Notes: a model not told the origin generated them from the sequence alone. Positions 34,201-45,760 are shown, numbered from the stretch's first letter. The stretch: DNA of 64,000 nucleotides from Chrysomallon squamiferum (GCA_012295275.1 CM022678.1:11308282-11372281), one strand, 5' to 3'. Made by a program: numbers and translations.

Positions 34201-35499
34201 TAAATAAATTGTGAGCAAAACTATAAAATTTATAGAATGAATTACAATAATAAAATTTAATATTTCATCTGAAGTTCTTGTACTTTTTATGTTCATCTTT
34301 CTTTTTAATACATATATATATATATTTTTTTTTTATTTAACGTTAGTAATTAATTAATTAACTTTATTAATTTAATAATGAATTTATTTATTTACTTATT
34401 TAATTCATTTGGAGTTTTTGGTTTTTCATATATATTTTTTAAACTATTTATTCCTTCATTTATTCATTTACTTTTATATTTTTATTTGTGTAGCTGTTTT
34501 ATTACATTATTTCACTATTAAGTTATGCTATTTATTCATTTTATTAAGCTGAATTTATTTTAACCTTTTGTATTATTGAAGTCACTAAGAACATTTCTGT
34601 ATTTTAAAATAAAACTTTTATTTGTCATTTTTTAATTTGTTTTTTTTTTTCATTGCAGTAGGAAATTTTCTACCCGTTATATCTTCTTTGATTTGTATAT
34701 AATTTTAATAAATGAATAGATTATTTGTAACATAATAGTAATTTTAAAAAACTTTAATTGATATACTACTTTCATAACAGCAGTCTTTTATAATCAAGTA
34801 TATAATTTATTTATTTATATCTCAAAACTACTAAAAAGAAAATAATAAATTGTTTTATTTAATTACTTATGATCCATTTAAGTAATTACTTCTCATTGAT
34901 TTAATTAATTACTTACGGTCCATTTAATTCAGTACTTATTTTAATAATTTATTTAATTACTTATCTGTATTTTTGCTGAACAAATTACTGTTTACTCGTG
35001 TAAGGTAATAAATACTATTTTCCAAACAGCAGCTGTGAGTTTCAAACGGAAGTGAATTGATTTCAAAACTACAAAACAGATCAACCAGTTTATTTATTTA
35101 GTTGTCTTCATCTTAAACAAATAAAATAGAAAATAATTTTATGGTAGATGCTGTTATCAAAACAACAGTTTTGTTTTCTTCTTTTTATTTTCTGCAGATA
35201 ATAAATTTATATTTCAAAATGCAAAATTTGTAACCTAATTATTTTGTATGAATAACCTCCATTTTAAATTTAAAAAATATAAAATGATTCTATGATAGAT
35301 GCTACTTTCAAAAGACCAATTTTTTAAATTATTATTATTATTATTAATTTTATTATTTTTTATTTATTTTTTGCAGATAAAAACGGAATTTATATTACAA
35401 AATATAAAATTCATAACCCATTTTATTCACTTGACTAATCTCTTTTTATGAAAATAAATAAAATATGTTCTAATAACAATTACAAAAACACGCCAGTGC
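34201..35499. repeat. AT-rich region with several diverged duplications
   Basis: AATTACTTAYGRTCCATTTAA appears at about 34861 and 34907. TTTATTTTCTGCAGATAATAAATTTATATT...AAAATGCAAAATT at about 35185 has a relative at about 35355 (TTTATTTTTTGCAGATAAAAACGGAATTTATATTACAAAATATAAAATT), giving an approximately 170-bp period. No gene seen. Confidence 0.6.
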
Positions 35500-36240
35500 T
35501 GCTTTCTAAACAACAAGTGTTTAAAGGGCAATGAATGCGTTTTGCTGTGATGGCGAAGTATTTGCTGATCACTTACATTAATTTGCTAGATTTCTGCCAG
35601 ACCATTAACAGCGTGTTTTCCACGTATGTGTTCACTGTATTGACAGTCTCTCCACGCCACAAACAGCAATTAATCTAATTGTTCCTCTTTTCTCGCACCT
35701 TTGCATTATTGAGTGTGTGTATTGGAAAAAGGATTAGTCTTTGTTTTCACACACGCGTCGTAAAACAAAACAAAAACACACACACACACGCACACACGCA
35801 CACACTATCTCGAGTGCTGCAAATTCGTAAATGGAAAGGGACTCCTGGGGGAAAGGGGAGGGAATCAAAAAGAACGCGACTCTCTCTCTGTCTGTGCGCG
35901 CGCGCGCGCGCGAGAGGTGAATGAGTTAGTCTGGATGATCGCTTATATCCGAGATAAAAGTCGAGGCGAAAATTAATTTTTGCAAATTCGTGGGAAGCAT
36001 ATTGTATTCGACCTTTCGGATCCCGGGAGAAAGGCAGGTTCAAAAGTACACTCGACTCGGCAAAACGCAGCCAAACCAATACTGTTTTTACTCTTTCCGT
36101 ATCGATTTTCTTCTTTTTTTCTTCTTTTCTACGATGACCGCTACTCAACTGCAATACGAATGATGGGTTCTTTGGACGCATGTTTGCAGTGACCAGTGAT
36201 GAGCATGGCAAGATTGATGAGCAACAATGACCAGTGGTCA
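35500..36240. promoter_or_regulatory. CpG-rich complex island ending in TGACCAGTGGTCA
   Basis: Unique CpG-rich DNA with (CACACG)n at 35776-35805, (CG)9 at about 35896-35912, and TGACCAGT (36190-36197) and the full palindrome TGACCAGTGGTCA (36228-36240) at its right edge. A 164-codon frame on the minus strand (35747-36241) and a 70-codon frame on + both cross it with no recognised domain. The length of the minus frame is notable for this window but includes repeat-derived residues. Confidence 0.35.
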
Positions 36241-36774
36241 AGGATGTTAGAAATTTTTTTTTTTTTTTTTTTCGTTTTTCGCTGTAGGCAACAGTTTGCG
36301 GGAGTAATAAAATCTATATTTATTAGCGCTTTGCGAAAATCCATTTTGCAGTCCAGTGAAATCTAATTTGTTATAGAATTGCTTCGAATAGATTATTTTT
36401 TTTTTTTTTTTTTTTTTTTTCCTTATTTTGTTAGTGTTTAGTGCAGTGGTCTTTTCTACTTTGGTGCCGATTTTTTTATTTTATTTTATTTTATTTTATT
36501 TTTTTTATATTTTTAGTTTTTAACCAGACTTTTGTCTTGCTTCATAATTGTCTTGTTTTGTCTCTTACTTTTGTTTCTATTTATTTTTTAACATTTTTGT
36601 TATTTTTGACTTATTTCTGTTTTTGTATTTTTTATGTGTTTTTATCATTTTTCTGTTGTTAATTTTTGGTTTTATTTCATTTTTTCTTTCTTTAGTCTTC
36701 ATTTTTTTCTCTGTTTTAGTTCTTCTTTCTTTAAATATTTTCATATTCTCTATTTTATTTTTATTTTCCTTCTT

Positions 36775-36807
<33 letters not shown>

Positions 36808-37123
36808 GCTATATTCACTTCAGCACAATTACATCCATCTCACTTGAAAATCGTTTATTTGATTTACTTACATATAACTGAATGTACCTGGCAAATAAAT
36901 AGATACGTGAAAAATAAAAAAAATTGTTTAAAAAAATTAATTAGTTTCTGAAATCTATTCAAAATTTAAATTTAGCTTCATTTACAATTTTTTTTTTTTT
37001 TTTTTTTTTTTCACAAAAAATCTTTTTACTTGCAGGATAAAATTAATCTGTTTTGTTTTCTCGAGTTTGTTTCACTCTTATTTTCTGTCTGTCTCTTTAT
37101 CTTTCACTCACTCATTATTTCAG

Positions 37124-37126
<3 letters not shown>
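36241..37126. repeat. T-rich low-complexity region
   Basis: T-runs at about 36255-36272, 36398-36420, 36778-36806 and 36990-37010, and TTTTA repeats at 36472-36505. Phe-rich frames are artefacts. One AGTGCAGTGGTCTT word lies at about 36440. Confidence 0.85.

Positions 37127-37190
<64 letters not shown>
37127..37190. repeat. (CT)32 microsatellite
   Basis: A perfect 64-bp CT tract. Confidence 0.97.
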
Positions 37191-37194
<4 letters not shown>

Positions 37195-37447
37195 TTTTTG
37201 TTTTTCCCATTCTACTTCAGATTAATTGAAAAGATGTAAAAGAAAGTCTCCGTGGACTTGAAAGGTTAACTTAATTTTTATCTTTCGTAAAGAAATCTCT
37301 GACCACAGCCAAGAAAAATGTGAAATCTAATAATGACGTTTTTATCTGAAACCAGCTCGTCTAACCCGAAGTGAGACACTTTTCACAGTTGAAACAACAG
37401 CAGTTGTAATAGACAAACTGATCACAAACACTGGTTTTTTATCATCA
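37191..37447. other. Unique sequence between two pyrimidine tracts
   Basis: Balanced DNA without coding support. Confidence 0.4.
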
Positions 37448-37925
37448 CTGTTTGTCTTTCTTTCTATCTCTTTATTTCTTTCTTCTCTTTTTCCTTCTAT
37501 CAGTCTGTCTATCTCTTTATCTCTTTCTTCTCTTTTCCTTCTATCACTGTCTTTCTATCTCTTTATTTCTTTCTTCTCTTTTTCCTTCTATCTCTGTCTT
37601 TCTATCTCTTTATTTCTTTCTTCTCTTTTCCTTCTATCACTGTCTTTCTATCTCTTTATTTCTTTCTTCTCTTTTTCCTTCTTCTGTCACTTTTTCTCCT
37701 CTGTGTCCATTTATTTCTTCTCTCTTTTGCTTTCTTCTTTCCATTTCTTTATTCCTTTTCTTTCTTCTCACGTCATTTCTCTCTTCTCTCTTTCTCTTTT
37801 CTTCTCTATATCACTATCTTTTTCTCCCTTTTTCTCTTTTCTTTTCTCTATCCTTTTATTTCTTCTCTCTTTTTCTTTATCTGTTTCTTTCTCTCTGTCT
37901 CTCTCTTTCATTGTCTTCATTAGAA
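37448..37925. repeat. Homopyrimidine tract of about 480 bp with 45-57-bp internal units
   Basis: Almost pure C/T with only occasional A and G. A unit reading CTTTCTATCTCTTTATTTCTTTCTTCTCTTTTTCCTTCTATC recurs at about 37456, 37506 (variant), 37552, 37600 and 37644. After 37680 the sequence becomes a less regular TTTCTCTTTTCTTCT pyrimidine run. Ser/Leu/Phe frames in two phases are repeat translations. Confidence 0.93.
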
Positions 37926-38459
37926 AAAAATTAAAATGTTTCTGTAGAACTAATGAAACTTGATTGATTTAATGCTGCTTTTAAACTCTTGTGAGAAATA
38001 GGTTTGAGTGAACAGTGAGTGTCAGAGATACAAACTTAGATCTACCAGCAGACTGATGACAAAAGCTACATGGAATTGTTCTAGGGCTCCAACTAAATGC
38101 ATGAAATTTAAAAAAAAGAAGAAAAAAAAGGTTAAATTTAATATGAATATATTCATAAATGCATTTTTAAATACATATATTCATGACTACGTATGTACAT
38201 ACATACAACCATACATACATACAAACATACAGTCAGACAGACAGACAAATATATGAGGCACTCTATCAAAATATATTGTGCATTAAAAACTGATAAATGA
38301 ATTATTCAAAATAATCAGATACAGTTTATTATAAGGTTTTAAAAAAAAAGCCTAAAATATATATTTTTTTTTTAAAAAAAGAAAAAAAAAAAAAAAAAAA
38401 AGAAAAAAGAAAAGAAAAGAAAAGAAACAAAAAGAAAAAAGAAAAATGTTTGTTGATAT
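37926..38459. repeat. AT-rich sequence, TACA/CAGA tetramers and an A/G-rich run
   Basis: CATACATACA at about 38195-38230, (CAGA)n to about 38246 and an A-rich purine tract at 38380-38445. Confidence 0.75.
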
Positions 38460-38930
38460 CTTGAGAACTCACTGAGCTGTGACCTTTCATTGTAGCCAGA
38501 AGCAGACTTTCTCACAACTGTTAATTAAGAAATAAAAATGGCTGTGAGTTTTCTGTAGGACAGTACAATTAGTGGTAACAACTTAGAACAACTGCAGGTT
38601 TGCTTAAAGTCCTGCAAGCATTTGTGACGTTCAACCACAAACTGAGCTAATCCTCGGAGTCAGTCCACTCCAGAAAGGTGTTGCAGGCGCTAATAAGGGG
38701 CTGAAAAAAGAGGTCATGTGACTGAAGGTAATCACAGGTGTGAAGAGGTTTTGTTTCCTGCACTCTTACAGTGACACAGAAACTTACAGTGAGTGATATA
38801 AATAGAAAGAGGGAAACCCAAGTTTGAAAGTGGTACCTGGGGATTACCTCATGTAACATCCGCGAAAACAGTGAGTAAAACGGTGAGTAAAAGTGTGAGT
38901 ACATAGTGCACCGATTTCCGATTTGATTTG
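38460..38930. promoter_or_regulatory. Complex island, candidate regulatory element
   Basis: Unique sequence with GTGAGT repeats near the right end: ACAGTGAGTAAAACGGTGAGTAAAAGTGTGAGTAC at about 38869-38901, three 12-bp units. On the minus strand a CCTCTTTTTTCAG acceptor-like tract precedes a 17-codon frame ending in TAG at 38647. I considered it as a terminal exon and do not think it is supported. Confidence 0.25.
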
Positions 38931-39292
38931 CAATAAATCACAGCCTTTTGTAGATCTCTATTTACAAGTTTCTTGTTTTTAATACATAAATACATTTTAA
39001 AATAATAGTGATGATTTAGTCAATGAAATATGTGTACTTAGGAATATAAAAAAAAAAAAAAATGAGTAAAAAATTAATTTTGATAATTTCAGTGTTTGGA
39101 CTTTTTTTTTGAGTTTGTCCAGAAATGAAAATGTTTGAATGTCTGACACATTGTTTTTCACTGAGATATTTTAAAACTGACTGGAGGTGATGAAATTTAT
39201 CAAATTATGAAACGGTTTCTTTTCTGTGAGGTAAAATAGACTAGCGAAGATCGGTTTTAATAAATCACAGTTTTCTGTTTTAATCAATATCA

Positions 39293-39326
<34 letters not shown>

Positions 39327-40109
39327 CGTTACAGATATATATGATGGTTTGAGAAAACCCTTTCACATGGTCAAAAAAAAAAAAAAAAAAAAGATATATA
39401 TATATATATTTGGTTCTTGATATTGAAGGCTACAGGTAATCACCAATTAAAATCACTTTTAATTATTTAAATGTTAAAGATATGAAATTTATTAAAAAAA
39501 AAAGAAAAAAAAGAAATCTATGAAAAAGACTTAAAATGAGAAAATCACATTTAAAATTTTATTATGTTAAAAACCATTTACTGATCATTTTAACCACGTT
39601 GAATTTGTGAAACTAAAACAATAAAGTGTTTGTTTATAACAACAGGTGAAATAATATGACCAAACCCTTCCATGATGTCTTCAAAAATTTGAAAAACGAA
39701 CCAACACAATTTTATTAACCAGCAACTCTCGCTGTTGTAACTCATCTTCATTTATTTGTGTAGAGTGTTGAGTTTCATTATCAAGTTCAGCATCATTTAC
39801 AAGACATAAAGAAATGATTAATTAAGTCTTCTGTAATCTTTTCAGTTGACAAATTTTTGCAAACAGTGAGCGGACTTTGGTTCCTTATGGCAGGCACCAT
39901 CATCTTTGTTTTAGCCAGTAATCACATGTTTTTTTTTCTTCAGTGTTGTAGAGAAAAAAAGCAGTGTTGTAGAGAAAATCACATCTAACAAATCAAACCA
40001 AATATCTTTAGAATGTTTGATTCTTATAGGGGAATGTACTAAGCAGTGTTGTACATTTTGATAAAGTTACAAATGAATGTAATTTTTTTTTTTTTAGAGA
40101 ATGTACAAT
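38931..40109. other. AT-rich sequence with homopolymer tracts; seeds of the 22-bp repeat
   Basis: A/T-runs at 39049-39061, 39293-39320 and 39374-39392. CAGTGTTGTAGAGAAAA at 39942 and 39963 and GCAGTGTTGTACATTTTG at 40043 are isolated variants of the 22-bp minisatellite unit that becomes continuous at 40110. Confidence 0.6.
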
Positions 40110-41580
40110 GTGACAGTGTTGTAGAGAATTTGAAAACAGTGTTGACAGAATGCACAGCAGTGTTGTAGAGAATGCACAGCAGTGTTGTAGAGAATGCAGC
40201 AGTGTTGTAGAGAATGCACAGCAGTGTTGTAGAGAATGTACAGCAGTGTTGTAGAGAATGTACAGCAGTGTTGTAGAGAATGTACAGCAGTGTTGTAGAG
40301 AATGTACAGCAGTGTTGTAGAGAATGTACAGCAGTGTTGTAGAGAATGCACAGCAGTGTTGTAGAGAATGCACAGCAGTGTTGTAGAGAATGCACAGCAG
40401 TGTTGTAGAGAATGCACAGCAGTGTTGTAGAGAATGCACAGCAGTGTTGTAGAGAATGTACAGCAGTACTGTAGAGAATGTACAGCAGTGTTGTAGAGAA
40501 TGCACAGCAGTGTTGTAGAGAATGTACAGCAGTGTTGTAGAGAATGCACAGCAGTGTTGTAGAGAATGCACAGCAGTGTTGTAGAGAATGCACAGCAGTG
40601 TTGTAGAGAATGTACAGCAGTACTGTAGAGAATGCACAGCAGTGTTGTAGAGAATGCACAGCAGTGTTGTAGAGAATGCACAGCAGTGTTGTAGAGAATG
40701 TACAGCAGTGTTGTAGAGAATGCACAGCAGTGTTGTAGAGAATGGACAGCAGTGTTGTAGAGAATGTACAGCAGTTCTGTAGAGAATGCACAGCAATGGT
40801 GTAGAGAATGTACAGCAGTGTTGTAGAGAATGCACAGCAGTGTTGTAGAGAATGTACAGCAGTACTGTAGAGAATGTACAGCAGTGTTGTAGAGAATGCA
40901 CAGCAGTGTTGTAGAGAATGTACAGCAGTACTGTAGAGAATGTACAGCAGTGTTGTAGAGAATGTACAGCAGTGTTGTAGAGAATGTACAGCAGTGTTGT
41001 AGAGAATGTATAGCAGTGTTGTAGAGAATGTACAGCAGTGTTGTAGAGAATGTACAGCAGTGTTGTAGAGAATGTATAGCAGTGTTGTAGAGAATGTATA
41101 GCAGTGTTGTAGAGAATGTACAGCAGTGTTGTAGAGAATGTATAGCAGTGTTGTAGAGAATGTACAGCAGTGTTGTAGAGAATGTACAGCAGTGTTGTAG
41201 AGAATGTACAGCAGTGTTGTAGAGAATGTACAGCAGTGTTGTAGAGAATGTACAGCAGTGTTGTAGAGAATGTACAGCAGTGTTGTAGAGAATGTATAGC
41301 AGTGTTGTAGAGAATGTACAGCAGTGTTGTAGAGAATGTACAGCAGTGTTGTAGAGAATGTACAGCAGTGTTGTAGAGAATGTACAGCAGTGTTGTAGAG
41401 AATGTATAGCAGTGTTGTAGAGAATGTATAGCAGTGTTGTAGAGAATGTATAGCAGTGTTGTAGAGAATGTACAGCAGTGCTGTAGAGAATGTACAGCAG
41501 TGTTGTAGAGAATGTACAGCAGTGCTGTAGAGAATGTACAGTAGTACTGTAGAGAATGTAGTTATGTACTGTAGCAGTTG
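40110..41580. repeat. 22-bp minisatellite, about 66 copies
   Basis: The unit is GCAGTGTTGTAGAGAATGTA plus CA. Main variants are GCACA, GTACA and GTATA at the unit end and ACTGTAG or GCTGTAG for GTTGTAG. GCACA dominates 40146-40920, and GTATA occurs only to the right of about 41000. Because 22 is not a multiple of 3 and no minus-strand frame contains a stop, three overlapping minus-strand frames of 297-515 codons run through the array. They repeat every 22 residues and are not credible genes. Confidence 0.98.
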
Positions 41581-41890
41581 GATCAAAGGTCATTTCACAG
41601 ACATTTATAGTGATACGTGACACATGTATATATGTGATAAAAAAAAAAAGATACTCAAATTAATTGGTGAAATCCAAAGACGTCTTCTTTTAGGAAATTT
41701 GTTGAATGAGATTTAATTAAACACAGAAAATTAACCAAAAGCACATTTTATAATGCAGAGATTAAATTGTCCCTTTCAGGACAGCATATTTTAATGTTTT
41801 AGTTATAATATAAGTTTAAAAAACAAATATCAGACTGGTGGTGAATTTTATAATGTATTTTGACCTTCAGCTTGACAAAACTCCCAGAGA

Positions 41891-41930
<40 letters not shown>

Positions 41931-41956
41931 GCGACTTACAGTCATCATTAAGCAGT
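41581..41956. other. AT-rich spacer with 38-nt T-run
   Basis: Unique sequence between two minisatellites with a T-run at about 41898-41925. No feature recognised. Confidence 0.5.
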
Positions 41957-42657
41957 TATGAAAACTGTGACTAATAACAAACTTTACTGACCTATGAAAG
42001 CTGTGACTAATAACAAACTTTACTGACCTACGAAAACTGTGACTAATAACAAACTTTACTGACCTATGCAAACTGTGACTAATAACAAACTTTACTGACC
42101 TATGAAAACTGTGACTAATAAGAAACTTTACTGACCTATGCAAACTGTGACTAATAAGAAACTTTACTGACCTATGAAAACTGTGACTAATAACAAACTT
42201 TACTGACCTATGAAAACTGTGACTAATAACAAACTTTACTGACCTACGAAAACTGTGACTAATAACAAACTTTACTGACCTATGAAAACTAACTAATAAC
42301 AAACTTTACTGACCTATGAAAGCTGTGACTAATAAGAAACTTTACTGACCTATGCAAACTGTGACTGACCTATGAAAACTGTGACTAATAACAAACTTTA
42401 CTGACCTATGAAAACTGTGACTAATAACAAACTTTACTGACCTACGAAAACTGTGACTAATAACAAACTTTACTGACCTATGAAAACTAACGCTAATAAC
42501 AAACTTTACTGACCTATGAAAACTGTGACTAATAACAAACTTTACTGACCTATGAAAGCTGTGACTAATAACAAACTTTACTGACCTATGAAAACTGTGA
42601 CTAATAAGAAACTTTACTGACCTATGAAACTGTGACTAATAACAAACTTTACTGACC
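41957..42657. repeat. 36-bp minisatellite, about 19 copies
   Basis: The unit is AACTGTGACTAATAACAAAC plus TTTACTGACCTATGAA. Copies differ at a few sites (GAAAGC, GCAAAC, ACGAAA and AAGAAA variants). Small deletions near 42288 and 42355 break the period. As 36 is 12 codons, a minus-strand frame (41799-42302) shows a 12-residue Ser/His/Phe/Val repeat. It has no start context or non-repeat domain and stops where the deletion falls. Confidence 0.97.
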
Positions 42658-43330
42658 AGACGTCAAGAAATCAACACATCGTTTGACAAACTCAACTTTT
42701 AAAGCAGATGAATTTTTTCGTTTTTTGTTTTTTCTCGAAATACCACCAATAAAAGGAAACTGTCCAACTGGCTGGACTGAGACCAGTGGTCAAGAAAACA
42801 CGAAATGCTTTTTCTTTTTTGCGTGCGAAACGCACTAAGTGAAAGAAAAACAGACAGTATCGATTTTTTTTCAAACAATCTTACATCTTTCCGTCCGTCA
42901 AGACGACTTCCTCGCATTATTGTGCGTTGTTTTTGTTGTATTTCCCTCCACGTTGGTGCTCTGGCCACCACTTCCGGTCAGCTCTTTGTGGCGGGGCCCG
43001 ATGACCGGACAAGTGCTAATCTCGATGGCGAAGATGTTTAACAATAATAAACAGACCACTGCGACGAGTACGCGAGTGCGTGTTGTTCACAGGGGAAGGC
43101 AACTTTTCAACTGACTTCGCTAATTTCTAATTGTTTGCCTCCCCATTGTTTTTCACCTCTCGGCCTTGAAAAGGAGATCGGCGTTAATTAAGATGGCTGC
43201 CGTTTTTGACGGACGTGGTCGTCGGTGCAGGTGCTGCGCAGGTGCAGTCACCTGAAATGATCAGATTTCAACCCGGCGTTTTGTTTTTGTGTTTACCGAA
43301 CGGCAGTAATTCAATCAGTTGAAAAAACAA
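42658..43330. promoter_or_regulatory. CpG-rich complex island, candidate regulatory element
   Basis: Unique balanced sequence with GACCAGTGGTCA at 42781-42792, CCGGTCAGC near 42975, ATGACCGGAC near 43000, AGACCACTGCG near 43053, and TTAATTAAGATGGCTGCCGTTTT (YY1-like ATGGC within) near 43185. Short frames on both strands at 42692-43114 have no domain. The segment resembles 12200-12500 in containing CGGCCTTGAARAAG-like and TTAATTAAGAT words. Confidence 0.38.
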
Positions 43331-43394
43331 ACAAGTTTGTTTGGGTGCATGTGCACTCGCAAAGAGACACATATATACAGACAGACATACACAT

Positions 43395-43396
<2 letters not shown>

Positions 43397-43464
<68 letters not shown>
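43397..43464. repeat. (AC)34 microsatellite
   Basis: A perfect 68-bp AC tract. Confidence 0.97.
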
Positions 43465-43466
<2 letters not shown>

Positions 43467-43640
43467 TACCCAGTCGTATTTAACAATTATACAACAGACT
43501 TTTGAAAACGTAATTTTAAATTGGTGCTGTGGAGATCATTTTAATCTTCTAGTGTTAAAACTCAGATTCCTTCATTTCCAAAAGTAGTAGTTGTTACTTA
43601 CAAATTCTGTAATTAATAATTTAATATCCTTATAACATGA
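43465..43640. other. Unassigned AT-rich spacer
   Basis: No feature recognised. Confidence 0.4.
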
Positions 43641-44105
43641 TTTAATACTGTTGAAATTAACACTTTAACAAGTTAAATTAGTATCCTACCATGTTAAATT
43701 TGTTTCCTAACATGTTCAATAAGTATCCTAGCATGTTAAACTTGTACCCAAACATGTTAAATTAGTATGCTGGTGTAATGTTAGATTAGTATCCTAGTAT
43801 GATGTTAAATTAGTACCTTATCATGATGTTCAATTAGTATCCTAGTGTAATGTTAAATTAGTATCCTAGTATAATGTTAAATTAGTACCCTAGTGCAATG
43901 TTGAATTAGTACCCTAACATGTGTGTTAACTCAGTACCCCAACATGTTAAATTAGTATCCTAACATGTTAAATTAGTATCCTAGTGCAATGTTAAATTAG
44001 TATCCTAACATGTTAAATTAGTATCCTAGTGCAATGTTAAATTAGTATCCTGGTGTAATGTTAGATTAGTATCCTAACATGTTAGATTAGTATCCTAACA
44101 GACGA
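43641..44105. repeat. 21/24-bp minisatellite, about 20 copies
   Basis: Units AATTAGTATCCTAACATGTT (about 21 bp) and AATTAGTATCCTAGTGCAAT plus GTTA (about 24 bp) are intermixed, with CCC, TGG and CAT variants. The two length classes form runs, and the array decays at its left edge. Confidence 0.93.
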
Positions 44106-44375
44106 TATTACCTGCCAGACTAAATTAGAGGGGAGATGAATTAAAAGGCGACAGATTAATTAAGTGGACTGAAAACACAGTCGAGCTGTCTGTGTGTGCG
44201 CACCTCGCCGCTGATACAACCCAGAACTGTACGCTGGCCGGTTCTCTACATTAAACTTCTCATTTCTCTATTAAAGAGAGATTCTGCGAGCCGTGAACAC
44301 TGACCAAACAGAGCTGCGAGCACTCGGGTGGAATGAGACACTGAGAAATCAATACGAGAAATGTCAGACAGAGAG
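44106..44375. promoter_or_regulatory. Complex CpG-containing island with homeodomain-type sites
   Basis: Unique sequence with GACAGATTAATTAAGTGG (TTAATTAAGTG, NK-class-like) near 44150, CGCACCTCGCCGCTGATAC, and CTCATTTCTCTATTAAAGAG. It lies directly beside the minisatellite. No coding frame. Candidate enhancer by site content only. Confidence 0.4.
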
Positions 44376-44919
44376 AGAGAGTGTTTTCACCACCTCTTCA
44401 ATATTTATATGTGTGTGTGTGTGTAAGTGTTTTTAATATAAGTGTTGTTTATATAGGTTAAAAATAGAAAAAAAAGTATCAAAATTGTTTACGTTGGTAA
44501 AAAAAATATTGAAGTTGTTTACGTTGGTAAGAAAAAGTATCAAAATTGTTTACATTGGTTATAAAAAGTATCAAAATTGTTTACGTAGGTAAAAATAAAA
44601 AAAAATGTTTACATAGAAAAAATATTAAAAAATTGTTTACATTGGAAAAAATGTATAAAATTGTTTACATAGGTTAATTTATTTATGCTGTTTATGTAGG
44701 TAAAAGAATATCTATTTTGTTTATATAGGATAAAAATATCTAAATATTTAATGTGTTTGATATATATATTGTTTAAATTTTTTATTTAACAACATTTATC
44801 AAAACCTTTATTTCCAAAGCACAAATAAAAAAATTAAAAAAGAAAAAAGAAAAAGGAAAAAAGAAGAAATTATAATAAAACAAAACTAAAAGTAATAATT
44901 TTCATATCTCGCGTGTCGT
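44376..44919. repeat. Degenerate TTGTTTACRTWGGTAAAAA repeats and AT-rich sequence
   Basis: At least eight copies of ATTGTTTACNTNGGTWAAAA at spacings of about 27-38 bp occur between 44470 and 44735. AT-rich and A-rich sequence follows. Confidence 0.85.
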
Positions 44920-45200
44920 CCATTATGAAGATTTTTTTCCACGCAGTCTCCGTGTTAGCAATTTCTACAACAAATTTCATTTCTTCACTCGCAAATAAGA
45001 TTAAGAAATAATGGGCACCACCCCATTTCCATCTTAAAATCCTAAATTTGCCACGTAAATTGGCTTTTTAGACACACATCAAGAGCTCCTTTACTGGCTG
45101 ACGTCTAGGGTCTGGTCATTCCACAAAAAGAACCGCAAAGAAAACTCCCAGACTAATAAAATCATCTCAAGTTACTTGCTACGTGATGTGTGACAATTTC
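44920..45200. promoter_or_regulatory. Complex patch, candidate regulatory element
   Basis: Unique CpG-containing sequence including TCTGGTCATTCC near 45111. A T-run at 45201-45218 follows. No coding frame. Confidence 0.25.
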
Positions 45201-45431
45201 TTTTTTTTTTTTTTTTTTCTACATCTTTGATTTTTTATTATCATTTCTGTTATTGTTTCTGTAGAAAGTAAAATTATTTCTTTGTATAAAAAAAAAAAGA
45301 AATAAATAAAGAGGTAAAGAAAGCCATAAACAAGATAAAGAAAATAATAAAAATAATAATAATAATAATAACAATAAAATAATCATAACAACAACAACAA
45401 TAAAAAAAAAATAATAATAATAATAACAAAA

Positions 45432-45469
<38 letters not shown>

Positions 45470-45508
45470 CAAAAATAAAATAAAAATATTTTAGTGAAGA
45501 TATAGATA
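45201..45508. repeat. T-tract, A-tract and (AAT)n/(AAC)n
   Basis: Includes (AAT)n at about 45347-45371 and 45434-45466 with ACA interruptions. Confidence 0.88.
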
Positions 45509-45760
45509 AAGGATATGTTTTTATTAATGAACAGAAGTAGTTGTAGTAGTTGTTATAGTAGTAGTAGTTGCAGTAGTAGAAGTTCTAACATTAGTAGTGG
45601 TTGTAATAATAATGGTAGTAGTGGTATTAGTTGTTGTAATAGTAGTAGTAGTAGTAGTTGTAAACAGTTGTAGTTGTAGTAGTAGTAGTAGTTGTAATAG
45701 CCGTAGTTGTGTAGTAGTAGATGTAGTAGATAGTTGTTGTAGTAGTTATAATATATATTT
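45509..45760. repeat. AGT/GTT trinucleotide block, copy 1 of a duplicated unit
   Basis: GATATGTTTTTATTAATGAA leads into CAGAAGTAGTTGTAGTAG and about 210 bp of GTAGTT repeats. The same leader precedes the block at 46601, so unique and repetitive DNA were copied together. Confidence 0.85.

Noticed and set aside
38647-38710. Minus-strand acceptor-like CCTCTTTTTTCAG followed by a 17-codon frame ending in TAG, as a terminal exon
   Set aside because: Short, no family resemblance, no polyadenylation signal placed convincingly downstream, and no upstream exon found.
40008-41623. Three overlapping minus-strand frames of 297-515 codons with regular 22-residue periodicity
   Set aside because: They are translations of the 22-bp minisatellite, whose unit lacks stops in all minus frames. 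Three frames cannot all be genes and none has non-repeat sequence beyond a few residues.
41799-42302. Minus-strand 167-codon frame with a 12-residue repeat
   Set aside because: Translation of the 36-bp array; it ends where a small deletion shifts the array and contains a poly-Lys stretch from a homopolymer run.
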